Source of the DNA: Dyadobacter psychrotolerans
GTDB lineage: Bacteria; Bacteroidota; Bacteroidia; Cytophagales; Spirosomataceae
Reading direction: 5' to 3'
NCBI RefSeq assembly: GCF_004349265.1
Contig: NZ_SMFL01000020.1
Span: 27,960 to 91,959, forward strand
DNA: 64,000 nucleotides
A model generated the notes under the pieces. The model saw only the letters and a program-made list of their open reading frames with translations. It ran no database searches and was not told the origin of the DNA. Below, piece after piece: positions 1 to 8,389 of the stretch. The translations under genes were made by a program, and so were the position numbers. Position 1 is the first letter of the stretch, and each line of letters opens with the position of its first letter.

Positions 1-454
1 TGCTCTCGATTTCCCGGCCGTGTTTACCCAACAGCACACCGCGGCGTTTTGCAGCCTGCAATGCCTCTTTCGTCCGAGTGCTAATCTGCTTCCGCTCGTG
101 CTCAGCAAAAGCGGCTAGCAAATGCACCATCAGGGGATTTGCATGTGGGTTATCAACTGCCAGAAACTCAACCTTGCTCTCCATTAAGTTTGCAATGAAG
201 GCCACATTCCGGCCTAGCCGGTCCAGCTTCGCTATGATCAGCATTGCTTTCTCTTTTTTGCACAACAATAAGGCAGCCATTAGCTCTGGCCGCTCATTTT
301 TCTTCCCGCTCTCGATTTCAGTAAATTCTGCTGTGACTTGGTAACCCTGATGTTGTGCGAACAGGTGCACTGCTTCATGTTGCGCTTCCAGGCCTAAGCC
401 GCTCTTTCCTTGGCGATCTGTTGATACTCGAAAATAGGCAACGGCTCTTTTCAT
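1..454 (-). CDS. Serine recombinase/resolvase, N-terminal part (runs off window)
   Basis: Reading down from the ATG at 452-454 there is an open frame of 151 codons with no stop before the window edge. The N-terminus contains YFRVSTDRQG, the catalytic-serine motif of resolvase/invertase recombinases, with the serine at about residue 11. Further on are LDRLGRN (near residue 78) and AEHERKQIS with TKEALQAAKRRG (residues about 118-140), all typical of the resolvase catalytic domain and the start of its E-helix. The DNA-binding C-terminus lies outside the window. A near-perfect palindrome sits about 30 bp upstream of the start and could be its binding or recombination site. Family members cut and rejoin DNA through a serine-DNA bond. 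A recombinase here is consistent with a mobile island boundary, but whether it moves this island is inference. Confidence 0.88.
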   Translation of the reverse strand, partial: MKRAVAYFRVSTDRQGKSGLGLEAQHEAVHLFAQHQGYQVTAEFTEIESGKKNERPELMAALLLCKKEKAMLIIAKLDRLGRNVAFIANLMESKVEFLAVDNPHANPLMVHLLAAFAEHERKQISTRTKEALQAAKRRGVLLGKHGREIES

Positions 455-482
455 GTGGTTAAAAGTAAGAGTTTATTAGCAT

Positions 483-520
483 TTTGTCCACATGCATACG
501 GACGTATGTATGTGGACAAA
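483..520. promoter_or_regulatory. Near-perfect palindrome upstream of the recombinase gene
   Basis: Two 18-bp arms (483-500 and 503-520) are reverse complements apart from one mismatch, around a 2-nt centre. Each outer end carries the core TTTGTCCACAT. The site is in the promoter region of the serine recombinase. Resolvase genes commonly carry dimer-binding sites at this position that serve both as crossover site and operator, so this is a candidate res-type site or operator. No experimental support. Confidence 0.5.
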
Positions 521-795
521 GTTAATTATAAACACGAAATGCAAATCTTGCTTAGTAATAATCAGAAAGACAAGCGGGGGTTAGCCTAGTAGGGGAGAGG
601 TGTAATAACCTCACAAACATAAATAAGCAACTAATTGAGAAAAGAGGCGCAACTTGAGCCCCCCTCGGAGGAGTAAACTGAGCCACTCCCGGAGGAGCAA
701 ACTGAGCCACTTTTGAGAGGTGTAATTGGGTAGCTGTAATTGCTGAAGTTTGTGTGGTACTGACCTGAAACATAGCGGTCGTTGCCAGATAAACG

Positions 796-2370
796 ATGGC
801 CAACCAGCGAATCCAAATGTTCCAAGTCAAACGTATCATTGAACTGCGGGCTTCTAAAAAGAGCAACCGCTTTATTGCCAGGATCCTGGGGATCTCTCGC
901 AATACACTTGATAGCTACCTGAAACAGTTATCGAGCCACAATCCGGACCTGTCGAGCTTTTCATCCTGGACAGAAGAGCAACTGAATCAGTTGCTTAATC
1001 CGCCATCAATAGAAGTTCCGGCATCCCACCGTGAACTTTATGCTCTGTTTCCTGACTACCCCAAGGAACTTGCCCGGGTAGGTGTAAGCCGGATGACATT
1101 GTGGACAGAATATTGTTTAAAGCATCCGGCGGGGCTTGGGTATCGTCACTTCTGCTATCATTTTCGCCTGTGGCAAGCTTCTCAAAAAGTTACGATGCAT
1201 CTTGAACACAAGGCGGGCGATAAACTCTTTGTGGATTTTGCAGGTGATAAACTTTATCTGACTGACATCGAAACAGGCCAGCTGATACCAGTGGAATTTT
1301 TTGTGGCCATACTGCCTTGCTCTCAACTTACTTACGCTCAGTGTGTAATGAGTCAAAGAAAAGAGGATTTTATCCTAGCTCTGAGTAATGCACTTGCGTA
1401 TTACGGTGGTGTTCCCCAGGCTATTGTCCCGGATAATCTAAAAGCGGCCGTTACCAAAGCAGATCGTTACGAACCTGAGATTAACCAGACTCTTGCCGAT
1501 TTTGCCTCTCATTATGGTACGTGCATTTTTCCTGCCCGCAGCCGAAAACCAAAAGATAAAGCCTTGGCGGAGAACGCAGTCAATATCCTCTATGGACGTA
1601 TTTATGCACCGTTACGTAACCGTATTTTCCATTCCCTGGAAGAAATCAATGCTGCTGTTCGGGATTTGTTGGAGATTCATAATGATGCTCAACAAAAGGG
1701 AAAAGAAAGTTCGCGCCGTGAGCGTTTTATTGAACTTGAACAGAGTGCTTTAATGCCGCTACCTTCACAGCATTATCAACTAAAAAAGTTCTCTTTATCC
1801 AAAGTCCACCCCAACGGGCACGCGACGCTGAAGGAAGATAAACACTATTATTCTGTCCCATACCGGTTGACCGGCAAACAGGTAAAATTGATTTATACGA
1901 ATGAATCAGTCGAGATCTACCACAACCATCAGCGGGTTGCATGTCACGAAAGACTGATTACCAAAGGCCGTTATACCACTTTAAAGGAGCATTTGCACCC
2001 CAGTCATCAATGGATCAATAGTTGGTCACCCATTTTTTTTGAAGAGCAGGCTAATAAAATTGGACCTAATACCCGGCTGGCTATTGATGAGATCCTACGG
2101 CTCAGAATTTATCCGGAACAGGCTTATCGTTCCTGTGTTGGCGTGTTAGGCCTTGCTAAACGTTACTCCGCTCAGCGTTTGGAAGATGCTTGCGAAAGAG
2201 CTCTGTACTATAAACATATCTCGGTTACGCTGATCAAATCCATTCTGGATCGTGAACTGGATCGCATTCAGTTAATAGATGAAGAAATCACTGTTACTGA
2301 TCCGGATGGCGCTCCGCGTCCCATTATTCCGCTTCATGATAATATCAGAGGGGCTGAATCTTACCAGTAA
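796..2370 (+). CDS. istA: IS21-family transposase IstA
   Basis: 524 residues, the usual IstA length. The N-terminus has a helix-turn-helix (residues about 15-45, with SNRFIARILGISRNTLDSYL). An integrase-like catalytic core follows: VDFAGDK (first Asp, about residue 149), IVPDNLKAAV (second Asp, about 214) and DKALAENAVNILYGRI (Glu about 257), giving a DDE triad. The C-terminal part has the beta-barrel/Mu-type region with HYYSVPYRLTGKQVKLIY. IstA cuts and joins the element ends, working with the AAA+ helper IstB encoded about 70 bp downstream. The start follows the left terminal repeats at the position expected for IS21. No frameshift or internal stop is visible. Confidence 0.95.
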   Translation: MANQRIQMFQVKRIIELRASKKSNRFIARILGISRNTLDSYLKQLSSHNPDLSSFSSWTEEQLNQLLNPPSIEVPASHRELYALFPDYPKELARVGVSRMTLWTEYCLKHPAGLGYRHFCYHFRLWQASQKVTMHLEHKAGDKLFVDFAGDKLYLTDIETGQLIPVEFFVAILPCSQLTYAQCVMSQRKEDFILALSNALAYYGGVPQAIVPDNLKAAVTKADRYEPEINQTLADFASHYGTCIFPARSRKPKDKALAENAVNILYGRIYAPLRNRIFHSLEEINAAVRDLLEIHNDAQQKGKESSRRERFIELEQSALMPLPSQHYQLKKFSLSKVHPNGHATLKEDKHYYSVPYRLTGKQVKLIYTNESVEIYHNHQRVACHERLITKGRYTTLKEHLHPSHQWINSWSPIFFEEQANKIGPNTRLAIDEILRLRIYPEQAYRSCVGVLGLAKRYSAQRLEDACERALYYKHISVTLIKSILDRELDRIQLIDEEITVTDPDGAPRPIIPLHDNIRGAESYQ

Positions 2371-2438
2371 ACGGACAAAAAAAACGATTACTCAACATTA
2401 ATCCGTGTAAATAATTAATAATCAAACAAATAAAAAAA

Positions 2439-3185
2439 ATGAACAACCAGGCAACCCTTGACCAGATGCGTCAATTATCCCTTTCAGGGATGGCTCAGGC
2501 TTTTGAAACGATCATCAGCTTACCGGCCGACAAACAGCTCACCAGTGATCAATTGGTCGCGCATCTAATCCATGCCGAACAGGAGCACAGACAACATCGA
2601 AAGATGCAAACCGCCATCAAGCAAGCCAAGTTCAGGTACCAATCTGCCGTGGAAGAGATTGAATACCAACCCGAAAGAAATCTGGATAAGAATCTAATGC
2701 TCCGCCTGGCTGATACAAGTTTTATTACCCGAAGTGAAAATGTCCTGATAACGGGCGCTACGGGCTGTGGAAAAAGTTTTATCGCCACGGCTTTAGGGTA
2801 CCAGGCCTGTCAAATGGGTTTACGGGTGGCCTATTATTCTTTACCCAAACTATTGCAGAAACTTCATCTTGCCAAAGCCGATGGTTCTTATGCGAAGGAA
2901 TTAGCCAGGCTTGAAAGAATGCATTTATTGATTCTTGACGACTGGGGATTACAACCTTTGGATAACCATGCCAAAATGGCCATCATGCAGATCATAGAAG
3001 ACAGGCACGCTAAATCTGCGACTATTATTACTTCGCAGTTACCGATCAACAAATGGTATGATTACTTGGCGGAATCAACGCTGGGTGATGCCATAATGGA
3101 TCGAATCTTACAGCATGCCAATCGTATAGAATTGAAGGGGCAGTCCATGAGAGTTCGAATGACTATGCAACAAAACCAAGTTTAG
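2439..3185 (+). CDS. istB: IS21-family AAA+ helper protein IstB
   Basis: 248 residues with Walker A GATGCGKSFIA (about residues 105-115) and a Walker B stretch LLILDDWGLQ (about 167-176), then SQLPINKWYDYLAESTLGDAIMDRIL, which is characteristic of IstB/DnaC-like ATPases. IstB binds DNA as an ATP-dependent oligomer, selects targets and stimulates IstA. It follows istA in the same orientation, 68 bp later, inside one element. The partial copy at the right end of the window differs at several residues (for example C-terminal TMQQNQV here against NMQQNPV there), so the two elements are related but not identical. Confidence 0.95.
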   Translation: MNNQATLDQMRQLSLSGMAQAFETIISLPADKQLTSDQLVAHLIHAEQEHRQHRKMQTAIKQAKFRYQSAVEEIEYQPERNLDKNLMLRLADTSFITRSENVLITGATGCGKSFIATALGYQACQMGLRVAYYSLPKLLQKLHLAKADGSYAKELARLERMHLLILDDWGLQPLDNHAKMAIMQIIEDRHAKSATIITSQLPINKWYDYLAESTLGDAIMDRILQHANRIELKGQSMRVRMTMQQNQV

Positions 3186-3367
3186 TTTTTAATTTTGTAA
3201 CGCTACTAATTATATCTCTACAAAGTGGCTCAGTTTGAAGCTCCGAAGGTGGCTCACTTTCAACGCCATACTCAACTAATGGAAAATTTTCTGCCAATAA
3301 GTCAAATTAATAGAAAAATTTCCTGTCAATGCTCTATATTGCACTTGTTAATGGAAAGAATTCCAAA

Positions 3368-4834
3368 ATGATAAGATTACAAGAAATACTGTTCGGATCT
3401 TCAAACAAGACAGAATCTGCTAAGATCAGCGCTTTGGAGAAGAAGGGAGTTATCCGTAAAATAGCTCCTCGCATTTATACGTCAAATCTAGAAGAGCAGC
3501 CCGAAGTTATTATAAAAAGAAATTGGTTCAGAATACTATCCAATCAATTTCCAGGTGGAATTCTAAGTCATCGTAGCGCATTGGAATTTGTTCCGGCTGA
3601 TGGTGAGCATATATTTGTTACATACACTTACACACGTAAGAATCGATTACCTGGTCTTACAATCCATTTTCAGCAAGGCCCTCCCCGGCAAGAAAGTGAT
3701 AACGTATTTTTTGAAAATTTATATGCTTCGCAGGAAGCACGGGCATTTCTAGAAAATATGCAGGAAACCCGAACTAGAAATGATCTTTCAAAAACCCTTT
3801 CAATCTCGGAAATTGAAGAAAGGCTTGATTTAATTATTAGATCCAGGGGGGAAGGTGCTGTCAATGTTATTCGAGATAACGCCAGGGACTTGGCACCAGC
3901 CTTGGGGATGGAAAAAGAATTTATCAAACTTAACCATTTGATAGGGACGCTTTTGACTACAGGTGATTCTAAAAGTCTTCATTCCCCCATCGCCATAGCA
4001 CGGTCATTAGGAGATCCCTTTGACCCTGAAAGAATTACCTTATTCGAAATACTGTACGCAGCTTTGAGTGGCCGGACCTTCCCTGCTTATGCTGATAAAA
4101 ACCTTTCATTAAAAGCATATAGAAATTTTGCCTTTTTTGAGAGCTATTTCTCAAACTATATTGAAGGGACAGAGTTTGCTGTTAATGAGGCACAACAGAT
4201 TATCCAGACTGAAACGCCGTTGCCTGAACGCGCTGAAGACTCTCATGATATACTGGGCACTTATCAAATCGTATCAGATCGGCACGAAATGGCGATAACT
4301 CCCAGTTCACCCAGTGAACTTTTGCAACTGTTGCGAAGCAGGCACGCCACATTGTTACGAGCGCGCCTTTCTAAAAAGCCCGGACAGTTTAAGGACAAAA
4401 ATAATCGGGCTGGTAATACGGAGTTCGTAGACTGGCAATTGGTGGCCGGTACCTTAAAAAAAGGGTTCGATTGGTATTCACTACTGGACGAGCCTTTTGC
4501 CAAAGCAGCTTACATGATGTTTATGATTAGCGAAGTTCATCCATTTCTTGACGGAAATGGCAGAATTGCTAGGGTAATGATGAATGCTGAACTTTCTTCG
4601 AAAGGGCTTTCGAAGATAATTATTCCTACCGTCTATCGTGAGGACTATATGGGCGCACTGCGAAAACTTACCAGGCAACATGATCCGACTGCCTATATTC
4701 GCATGCTTTTGAGAACCTTCGAATTCAGCTCAAACATCTATGGAGAAGACCAAACAATTATAGAAAATCATTTGATCAGATCTAATGCTTTTGAGGAACC
4801 AGAAGTCGCAAAATTAATAATCATACCACACTAA
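3368..4834 (+). CDS. Fic-domain protein with AbiEi-like N-terminal domain
   Basis: The Fic core motif HPFLDGNGRIAR lies at about residues 391-402 of this start. Fic enzymes transfer AMP or another nucleotide moiety onto target hydroxyls. Around residue 270 the segment SNYIEGTEF fits the (S/T)xxxE(G/N) inhibitory motif, so activity may be auto-repressed. The first ~90 residues (ALEKKGVIRKIAPRIYTSN, then LSHRSALEF) resemble the winged-helix start of AbiEi-type antitoxin/regulator proteins, which suggests DNA binding or self-regulation. The frame is also open from an ATG at 3329. I prefer 3368 because a GGAAAG stretch lies upstream and the domain begins there. It starts just outside the IS21 target duplication, so the IS may have displaced its native promoter. 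A toxin-antitoxin or defence role is inference. Confidence 0.85.
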   Translation: MIRLQEILFGSSNKTESAKISALEKKGVIRKIAPRIYTSNLEEQPEVIIKRNWFRILSNQFPGGILSHRSALEFVPADGEHIFVTYTYTRKNRLPGLTIHFQQGPPRQESDNVFFENLYASQEARAFLENMQETRTRNDLSKTLSISEIEERLDLIIRSRGEGAVNVIRDNARDLAPALGMEKEFIKLNHLIGTLLTTGDSKSLHSPIAIARSLGDPFDPERITLFEILYAALSGRTFPAYADKNLSLKAYRNFAFFESYFSNYIEGTEFAVNEAQQIIQTETPLPERAEDSHDILGTYQIVSDRHEMAITPSSPSELLQLLRSRHATLLRARLSKKPGQFKDKNNRAGNTEFVDWQLVAGTLKKGFDWYSLLDEPFAKAAYMMFMISEVHPFLDGNGRIARVMMNAELSSKGLSKIIIPTVYREDYMGALRKLTRQHDPTAYIRMLLRTFEFSSNIYGEDQTIIENHLIRSNAFEEPEVAKLIIIPH

Positions 4835-5195
4835 GATTTTAATCTCTACGCGAACATTTTACAGTTTATCGTGCTATGTCACAATATATCTGTAATTAGT
4901 CATCATGAACCGCTAACCTGTAATCTGAAAAGCCCGAATTAGCGAAAAATAACCTACAAGGGAATGAAAACCGGACTAGCAGAACCCCCCCCCGTTTTCA
5001 CGTGCAGGTATTCAATACCGTGTAAGAAAATTAAATTATCCCGTGGACATCCCACCCTACCGCTAGGTGCAATCTTAGAAAATTACAAGTGATGCCTACT
5101 AGGACTAAGGCTTTCTTAGTTTGTCTGACTCAGATTTAAGTGAAAGCTACAATGGCATGAAAATTGTTTGAAAATGAGAAACTAAATTAATCTGT
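4835..5195. other. Intergenic region without a recognisable gene
   Basis: About 360 bp of non-coding sequence containing a run of nine C residues near 4985-4993. I see no coding frame, tRNA or clear terminator. It presumably carries the promoter for the DUF305 pair that starts at 5196, but no confident -33/-7 pair could be assigned. Confidence 0.5.
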
Positions 5196-5819
5196 ATGAA
5201 AACTTTAAAAATCTTCGCACTATTAGCGGCACTGTCTATTTACTCATGTAAGGATGATGCAGAAGGAATCATTGTCCAGGATCATGATACAAACGCTTTT
5301 ATGACAATCATGCACAGTATGAATGCTCAAATGGATGCAATGAAAATGACAGGTGACGCTGATCACGATTTTGCAAGTATGATGGTAATGCATCACCAAG
5401 GGGCAATCGATATGGCAAACAAGGAAATTGAGATTGGAAACGACGCTAACATTAAAGCAATGGCTCAACAAATCATAGATAAGCAAACGGCCGAGAAGAC
5501 GGATCTTACAGAGTGGTTAAAAAGCCATACTCCCCAATCAAATGCAGAAGGCCAGGCTTTTGATGCAGAAATGATAGAGGTGATGGCAAAAATGAAAAAC
5601 TGGAAAGATATACAGGTGCTTACAGGAGATGCAGATGCTGACTTTTCAGAACTAATGATCGTGCACCACCAGACTGCAACAGACAATGCATCCTCGATTC
5701 TACATCACGGTCATCACGCAGATATCAAAGAAATGGCCAGTATGATGATTAAGGACCAAAACAAAGAAATAACTGACTTAGCAGCTTGGCTAAAAGAGAA
5801 CGGTCCTTCAAATCAATAA
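5196..5819 (+). CDS. DUF305 lipoprotein with two DUF305 units
   Basis: 207 residues. It starts with a short hydrophobic signal ending in SIYSCKDD, a plausible lipobox. Two DUF305-type helical units follow, each with the signature DxDFxxxMxxHHQ: DHDFASMMVMHHQGAIDMA (about residues 60-78) and DADFSELMIVHHQTATDNA (about 147-165). The protein is rich in Met and His, which suits periplasmic or surface metal binding. DUF305 proteins are common in copper/silver resistance clusters, and a copper-handling role is inferred from that and from the neighbouring second DUF305 gene (8-bp gap). A third paralogue sits at 28229. Confidence 0.88.
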   Translation: MKTLKIFALLAALSIYSCKDDAEGIIVQDHDTNAFMTIMHSMNAQMDAMKMTGDADHDFASMMVMHHQGAIDMANKEIEIGNDANIKAMAQQIIDKQTAEKTDLTEWLKSHTPQSNAEGQAFDAEMIEVMAKMKNWKDIQVLTGDADADFSELMIVHHQTATDNASSILHHGHHADIKEMASMMIKDQNKEITDLAAWLKENGPSNQ

Positions 5820-5826
5820 TAATGTT

Positions 5827-6471
5827 ATGAAACCAAAGATCATTTTTACGTCAATATTTGTGGCATTAGCATTATACCACGTTTTTGCTTTTGTAGCGGA
5901 TGACTTGCATCAATCAATGAGTAAGATGATGCAGAAAATGAAGTCAATGAAAATGACTGCTGATGTTGACAAGGATTTTGCAAACATGATGATAGAGCAT
6001 CACCAAGGAGCTATAAATGCTGCTAATGTGGTCTTAAAATCTGGAAAAGACCCGAAGATTAATGCAATAGCAAAAAAAATAGTTGCAGAGCAGCCTAAAG
6101 ATCAACAAAATCTGCGTTTGCATATATCTGCCGAACATAAAACTAACGCAGAAAAGGGGTCTAAACATGCTGCCCATGGCAATAATCCTACAAGCGCCCC
6201 GACTTCGAAGGGCAATCAATTTACGGATGAGATGAAAAACATTTTGAATCAAATGGATTTAAAAATGACAAACATGAATATGACTGCCAATGTTGATCAT
6301 GACTTTGCAAGCATGATGATTGATCATCATAAAGCTGCAATTGATATGGCTAAAGCTGAAACTAAATACGGAAAAGTTACCGAAGTAAAGTCATTAGCCA
6401 CAAAAATTATGTCAGATTCCCAAAAAGAGATCAGTGAATTACAGAAATGGATGAATGGTCACAATAACTAA
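5827..6471 (+). CDS. DUF305 secreted protein
   Basis: 214 residues with an N-terminal hydrophobic segment (IIFTSIFVALALYHVFAFVA) that acts as a signal peptide or anchor and has no lipobox Cys. Two DUF305 units follow, with DKDFANMMIEHHQGAINAA (about 46-64) and DHDFASMMIDHHKAAIDMA (about 158-176), separated by a His/Lys/Ser-rich linker. It lies 7 bp after the first DUF305 gene and is almost certainly co-transcribed with it. The Met/His-rich helices suggest binding of copper or other soft metals. A hairpin terminator follows at 6512-6540. Confidence 0.87.
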   Translation: MKPKIIFTSIFVALALYHVFAFVADDLHQSMSKMMQKMKSMKMTADVDKDFANMMIEHHQGAINAANVVLKSGKDPKINAIAKKIVAEQPKDQQNLRLHISAEHKTNAEKGSKHAAHGNNPTSAPTSKGNQFTDEMKNILNQMDLKMTNMNMTANVDHDFASMMIDHHKAAIDMAKAETKYGKVTEVKSLATKIMSDSQKEISELQKWMNGHNN

Positions 6472-6511
6472 CTTACTGACTTCAATCAGTGAGCTATATT
6501 CTAGTACTTTC

Positions 6512-6540
6512 AGCCCTTGTCTTCGACGCAGACAGGGGCT
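6512..6540 (+). terminator. Hairpin terminator after the DUF305 pair
   Basis: AGCCCTTGTCT (6512-6522) pairs with AGACAGGGGCT (6530-6540), allowing one G-U pair, over a 7-nt loop. A T-rich stretch (TGTTGTTATAG) follows. It sits 40 bp after the second DUF305 stop codon. Confidence 0.7.
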
Positions 6541-6683
6541 TGTTGTTATAGGATTACAGTTTGATCTCTATTTTCTAATGTGCCCATTGTCGGCAGCCTA
6601 CCTTGAAAAGTTATTCATTTATATTACTATTGCTGCACCTTTAATGTGTATATGCCTCAATGCTGAAAGCAAAGATCTAAAAC

Positions 6684-7937
6684 ATGATCAATATTATTAA
6701 TCAATACAAATCTGATCCGGAATCAGTATATCTCACCTGGTTTATCAATAATGAAGAGCGTTTGAAGGCGTTCCGTTCCATCCGGCGAGGTGTACAACAA
6801 ATTGTAGCAGACATCAAACAAGGCAAATTTCCAAATGATTTTCGAGGATCCTCACTTGAATTTATACTGAACTGTATTACCGAGCAAAAGCAAGTTTTTG
6901 AAGGCGCTGCGCATCCTTTTTATTGGAAGCCTAAATTAAGGATACCTGATATTTATGAAAATCAAGCCCATAAAAAGGCTTTTGGTCAGTTTCTTGAAAA
7001 CTGCCTGAATGCAAGTAAAGAAGAACAATTGATTAGAGAGATTATCCAGTTAGACGAATTGAAAATAAAGGGGTTAGGCCCTTCTGTTGCTAATATTTTG
7101 TATTTTCTACATCCTACACTGATACCTCCCTTTAATACTGCTATCCTTAACGGGTTTAATTACTTGTATAAAGATAAAAAGAAGCTGGGATCGTGGTCTG
7201 AATACCTCAAAATCCGCCAGGTTATACTTAACACAAATAAGGAGTACTGTCATGAATTGTCAACAGACTTAGGAGCATTTTCAGGATTATTATTTGAGAT
7301 TGGTACCCAGAAAATGATCTTGGGTATGGATGGGTATTTATCCGTCGAAGAACGTCAAAGACTTGAAAAACTGATAGAAAAACGGCAATCTCAGCTTCGG
7401 GAAGAACGCCAGGATGAGAACTTACATACGGAAATGCAGTACCACCTTCTTAAAATTGGGCAAGCTTTGGGTTACGATGCTTTCCCGGCTACTAATGATC
7501 AATCAAGGAGCTTTGATGGCCATAAATTCTCATTTTTATGTCAGGCTAACTTTCCCACAATAAAATGTGATCCAGAAACGCGAAATACTATTAAACTAAT
7601 TGATGTGCTCTGGTTTGCAAAGGGAACAGGCAATGTACTAGCGGCATTTGAAGTTGAAAAAAGCACTTCTATTTACTCGGGTATCCTAAGGTTAACAGAT
7701 TTGTCTTATAGCATAGCCAATGGTAATGAAACATTTTTTCTAATCGTACCAGACCACCGTGAAAAAGATGTATGCCTTCAATTATCACGCCCTTCTGTCA
7801 AAAGCAATAACGTTTTGATTAAATACATTTTGTTTTCTGATCTAAGAAAACACTGCGATTCTATTTGTAAATTCGGTGACAATCACCAGATCATGAGCAA
7901 GATTGCAAAAAAAGCCCCGTCACATACTATTGGATAA
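6684..7937 (+). CDS. Predicted PD-(D/E)xK-like nuclease with HhH-like N-terminal part
   Basis: 417 residues, no signal peptide, so cytoplasmic. The middle of the N-terminal half has a helix-hairpin-helix-like stretch (LDELKIKGLGPSVANILYF, about 124-142), as in DNA-binding base-excision proteins. A Glu/Arg-rich coiled segment follows (about 225-250). The C-terminal domain has IDVLWF ... AAFEVEKSTSIYSGILRLTDL (about 302-345), whose D...ExEK arrangement fits a restriction-endonuclease-like fold. I recognise the pattern from uncharacterised nuclease-like proteins and cannot name a family. It is a monocistronic gene between two terminators. Its terminator overlaps the last codons. A DNA-repair or defence function is plausible, and no metal link is visible. 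Confidence 0.6.
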   Translation: MINIINQYKSDPESVYLTWFINNEERLKAFRSIRRGVQQIVADIKQGKFPNDFRGSSLEFILNCITEQKQVFEGAAHPFYWKPKLRIPDIYENQAHKKAFGQFLENCLNASKEEQLIREIIQLDELKIKGLGPSVANILYFLHPTLIPPFNTAILNGFNYLYKDKKKLGSWSEYLKIRQVILNTNKEYCHELSTDLGAFSGLLFEIGTQKMILGMDGYLSVEERQRLEKLIEKRQSQLREERQDENLHTEMQYHLLKIGQALGYDAFPATNDQSRSFDGHKFSFLCQANFPTIKCDPETRNTIKLIDVLWFAKGTGNVLAAFEVEKSTSIYSGILRLTDLSYSIANGNETFFLIVPDHREKDVCLQLSRPSVKSNNVLIKYILFSDLRKHCDSICKFGDNHQIMSKIAKKAPSHTIG

Positions 7938-7950
7938 GTATATGACGGGG
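7915..7950. terminator. Bidirectional terminator between convergent genes
   Basis: CCCCGTCACATACT (7915-7928) pairs with AGTATATGACGGGG (7937-7950) with one mismatch and an 8-nt loop. A-rich sequence lies before it and mixed A/T after it, so it can serve both the nuclease gene and the convergent DUF6799 gene. The left arm overlaps the 3' end of the nuclease coding sequence. Confidence 0.8.
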
Positions 7951-7970
7951 AGTCACTAAAAAACAGGTTT

Positions 7971-8318
7971 TTATCTAGTACCCGATTTTTTGGGCTTGTG
8001 TTTTTTCATGTCCATGTCCATGTCCATCTTGCCCATTTTTCCATCCATATAAATTCCTTCGCCTTCTTTAATCGGCTTTTTGGTACCATCTTTCATCATT
8101 ACCGTCCCATCTTTCATAACCATCGTTCCGTTTTTCAACGTCATATCCTCGGTCATAGCAGTCATTTCGCCACCTTTCATGACCATCAACTTCCCATCAT
8201 GCATCATGATACAATCTTTCATGGAACCATGCATTTTGTCCATTTTCTTTTCTTTATCCTGTGCATATACACTAAAGGAAAAAAGAACTGCTGCTATTAA
8301 AGCTAGTAACTTTTTCAT
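7971..8318 (-). CDS. Small secreted Met-rich DUF6799-type protein
   Basis: 115 residues. A clear signal peptide (MKKLLALIAAVLFSFSVYAQ, cut after Ala) precedes a Met/Lys/Asp-rich mature part built of short repeats of the form MKDGxxMMKxG, ending in KMDMDMDMKKHKPKK. Met side chains in such repeats can bind Cu(I) or Ag(I), so a periplasmic copper-buffering role is likely but inferred. A paralogue lies at 30651-31010. Convergent with the nuclease gene and sharing its terminator. Confidence 0.82.
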   Translation of the reverse strand: MKKLLALIAAVLFSFSVYAQDKEKKMDKMHGSMKDCIMMHDGKLMVMKGGEMTAMTEDMTLKNGTMVMKDGTVMMKDGTKKPIKEGEGIYMDGKMGKMDMDMDMKKHKPKKSGTR

Positions 8319-8389
8319 TGTTCTCGGTGGTTAAAATTTATAATTAATATTGCTCAATAAGTATGCCACTGAATTCTGGACAGTGAAAT

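Larger units (their letters stand above)
636..3274 (+). mobile_element. Complete IS21-family insertion sequence
   Basis: The element begins TGAG at 636 and ends CTCA at 3274, about 2,639 bp. It is bounded by the direct repeat ACTAAT (630-635 and 3275-3280), a 6-bp target duplication. The left end carries repeats of the motif AAACTGAGCCAC at about 674-686 and 698-710 with a degenerate copy near 650-661, spaced 24 bp. The right end carries the inverse motif at 3225-3237 and 3249-3263. Multiple terminal repeats of this kind are an IS21 hallmark. Inside are istA and istB on the + strand, both apparently intact. A second, diverged copy begins at 63702 in the opposite orientation. Confidence 0.93.

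Noticed and set aside
4980..4995. The C-run at 4985-4993 as a phase-variable promoter
   Set aside because: It lies about 200 bp from the next start codon, with no -33/-7 elements around it, so there is no real support.
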